A DNA stretch of 33,225 nt from an uncultured Hymenobacter sp. (lineage in GTDB: Bacteria; Bacteroidota; Bacteroidia; Cytophagales; Hymenobacteraceae). The stretch spans positions 1-33,225 of the forward strand of contig CAJYPK010000007.1 of NCBI GenBank assembly GCA_913776615.1, written 5' to 3'. Below are positions 32,990-33,225 of the stretch, in pieces; within the stretch, counting starts at the first letter, position 1, and each line of letters opens with the position of its first letter. The position numbers and the translations under genes were made by a program. The notes beneath the pieces are model-generated. The model was not told the DNA's origin. It ran no database searches and saw only the letters and a list, made by a program, of their open reading frames with translations.

Positions 32990-33225
32990 ACCGGCAGGCG
33001 GTTAGCGGTGAGTAGTGCCCTGGTTTAGCAGGCTAGCGGCACAAAGAAACAGCGGGATGATGCCAGTCCTACCGCCGGCGTTGCATCGGGAAAGCGCGGT
33101 GGCTGTTGCAGAACTCCTGGTCCCTTTTGCCTCCCGTTCCCAAGCGGCTGCTATCGGCGGTAATAGCTGCGCCAGAAGAACAAAAGCCGCTGCTCTGATA
33201 GTGGCTTGGGCAAGGCGATGGCCCG

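Overview
The window looks like a high-GC member of the Bacteroidota, most likely Hymenobacter or a close relative. The reasons are a Bacteroidetes-type (subtype iii) type VI secretion system (T6SS), a secreted FG-GAP protein with a gliding-motility-type C-terminal sorting domain, PAS-rich histidine kinases, weak Shine-Dalgarno sites and long antisense open frames caused by high GC. The genus is inferred, not proven.

Layout. (1) 136-6035, minus strand: a cargo operon reading VgrG spike, unknown 332-residue protein, DUF4280 PAAR-like tip, DUF2235 phospholipase (Tle1 type), DUF2931 lipoprotein (probable immunity). (2) 6558-9147, plus strand: a second, divergent module of two specialised Hcp-like (TssD) genes, an unrecognised 378-residue candidate effector and a two-helix membrane protein that could be its immunity. 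A 220-bp palindromic element (9145-9364) closes it. (3) 9486-11852: TssE and TssF baseplate genes. (4) 11849-21964: two divergent soluble histidine kinases, one of 2431 residues with about 12 PAS and 4 GAF domains, the other of 831 residues with 4 PAS domains. The giant kinase gene overlaps tssF tail to tail in one CTAG. (5) 22080-27335: ClpV (TssH) divergent from TssB-TssC, then the main tube protein TssD with its own leader and a strong terminator. (6) 27482-32989, all minus strand: a PAS-only protein, a lipocalin-like protein, an acidic DPDY-repeat protein, a small membrane protein, an NTF2-like protein, a small exported protein and a seven-repeat FG-GAP secreted protein.

Together, regions 1-3 and 5 supply sheath, tube, spike, part of the baseplate, the recycling ATPase and two effector modules of a contractile injection machine. 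TssG, TssK and the subtype-iii membrane-complex proteins (TssN, O, P, Q, R) are not seen here and must lie elsewhere if the machine works. The two kinases sit inside the T6SS locus without a response regulator, so a regulatory link is attractive but unproven. The most novel-looking items are the candidate effector/immunity pair behind the paired TssD genes, the unknown gene between VgrG and the PAAR-like tip, and the giant kinase, which appears built on a repeating register of about 710 residues.
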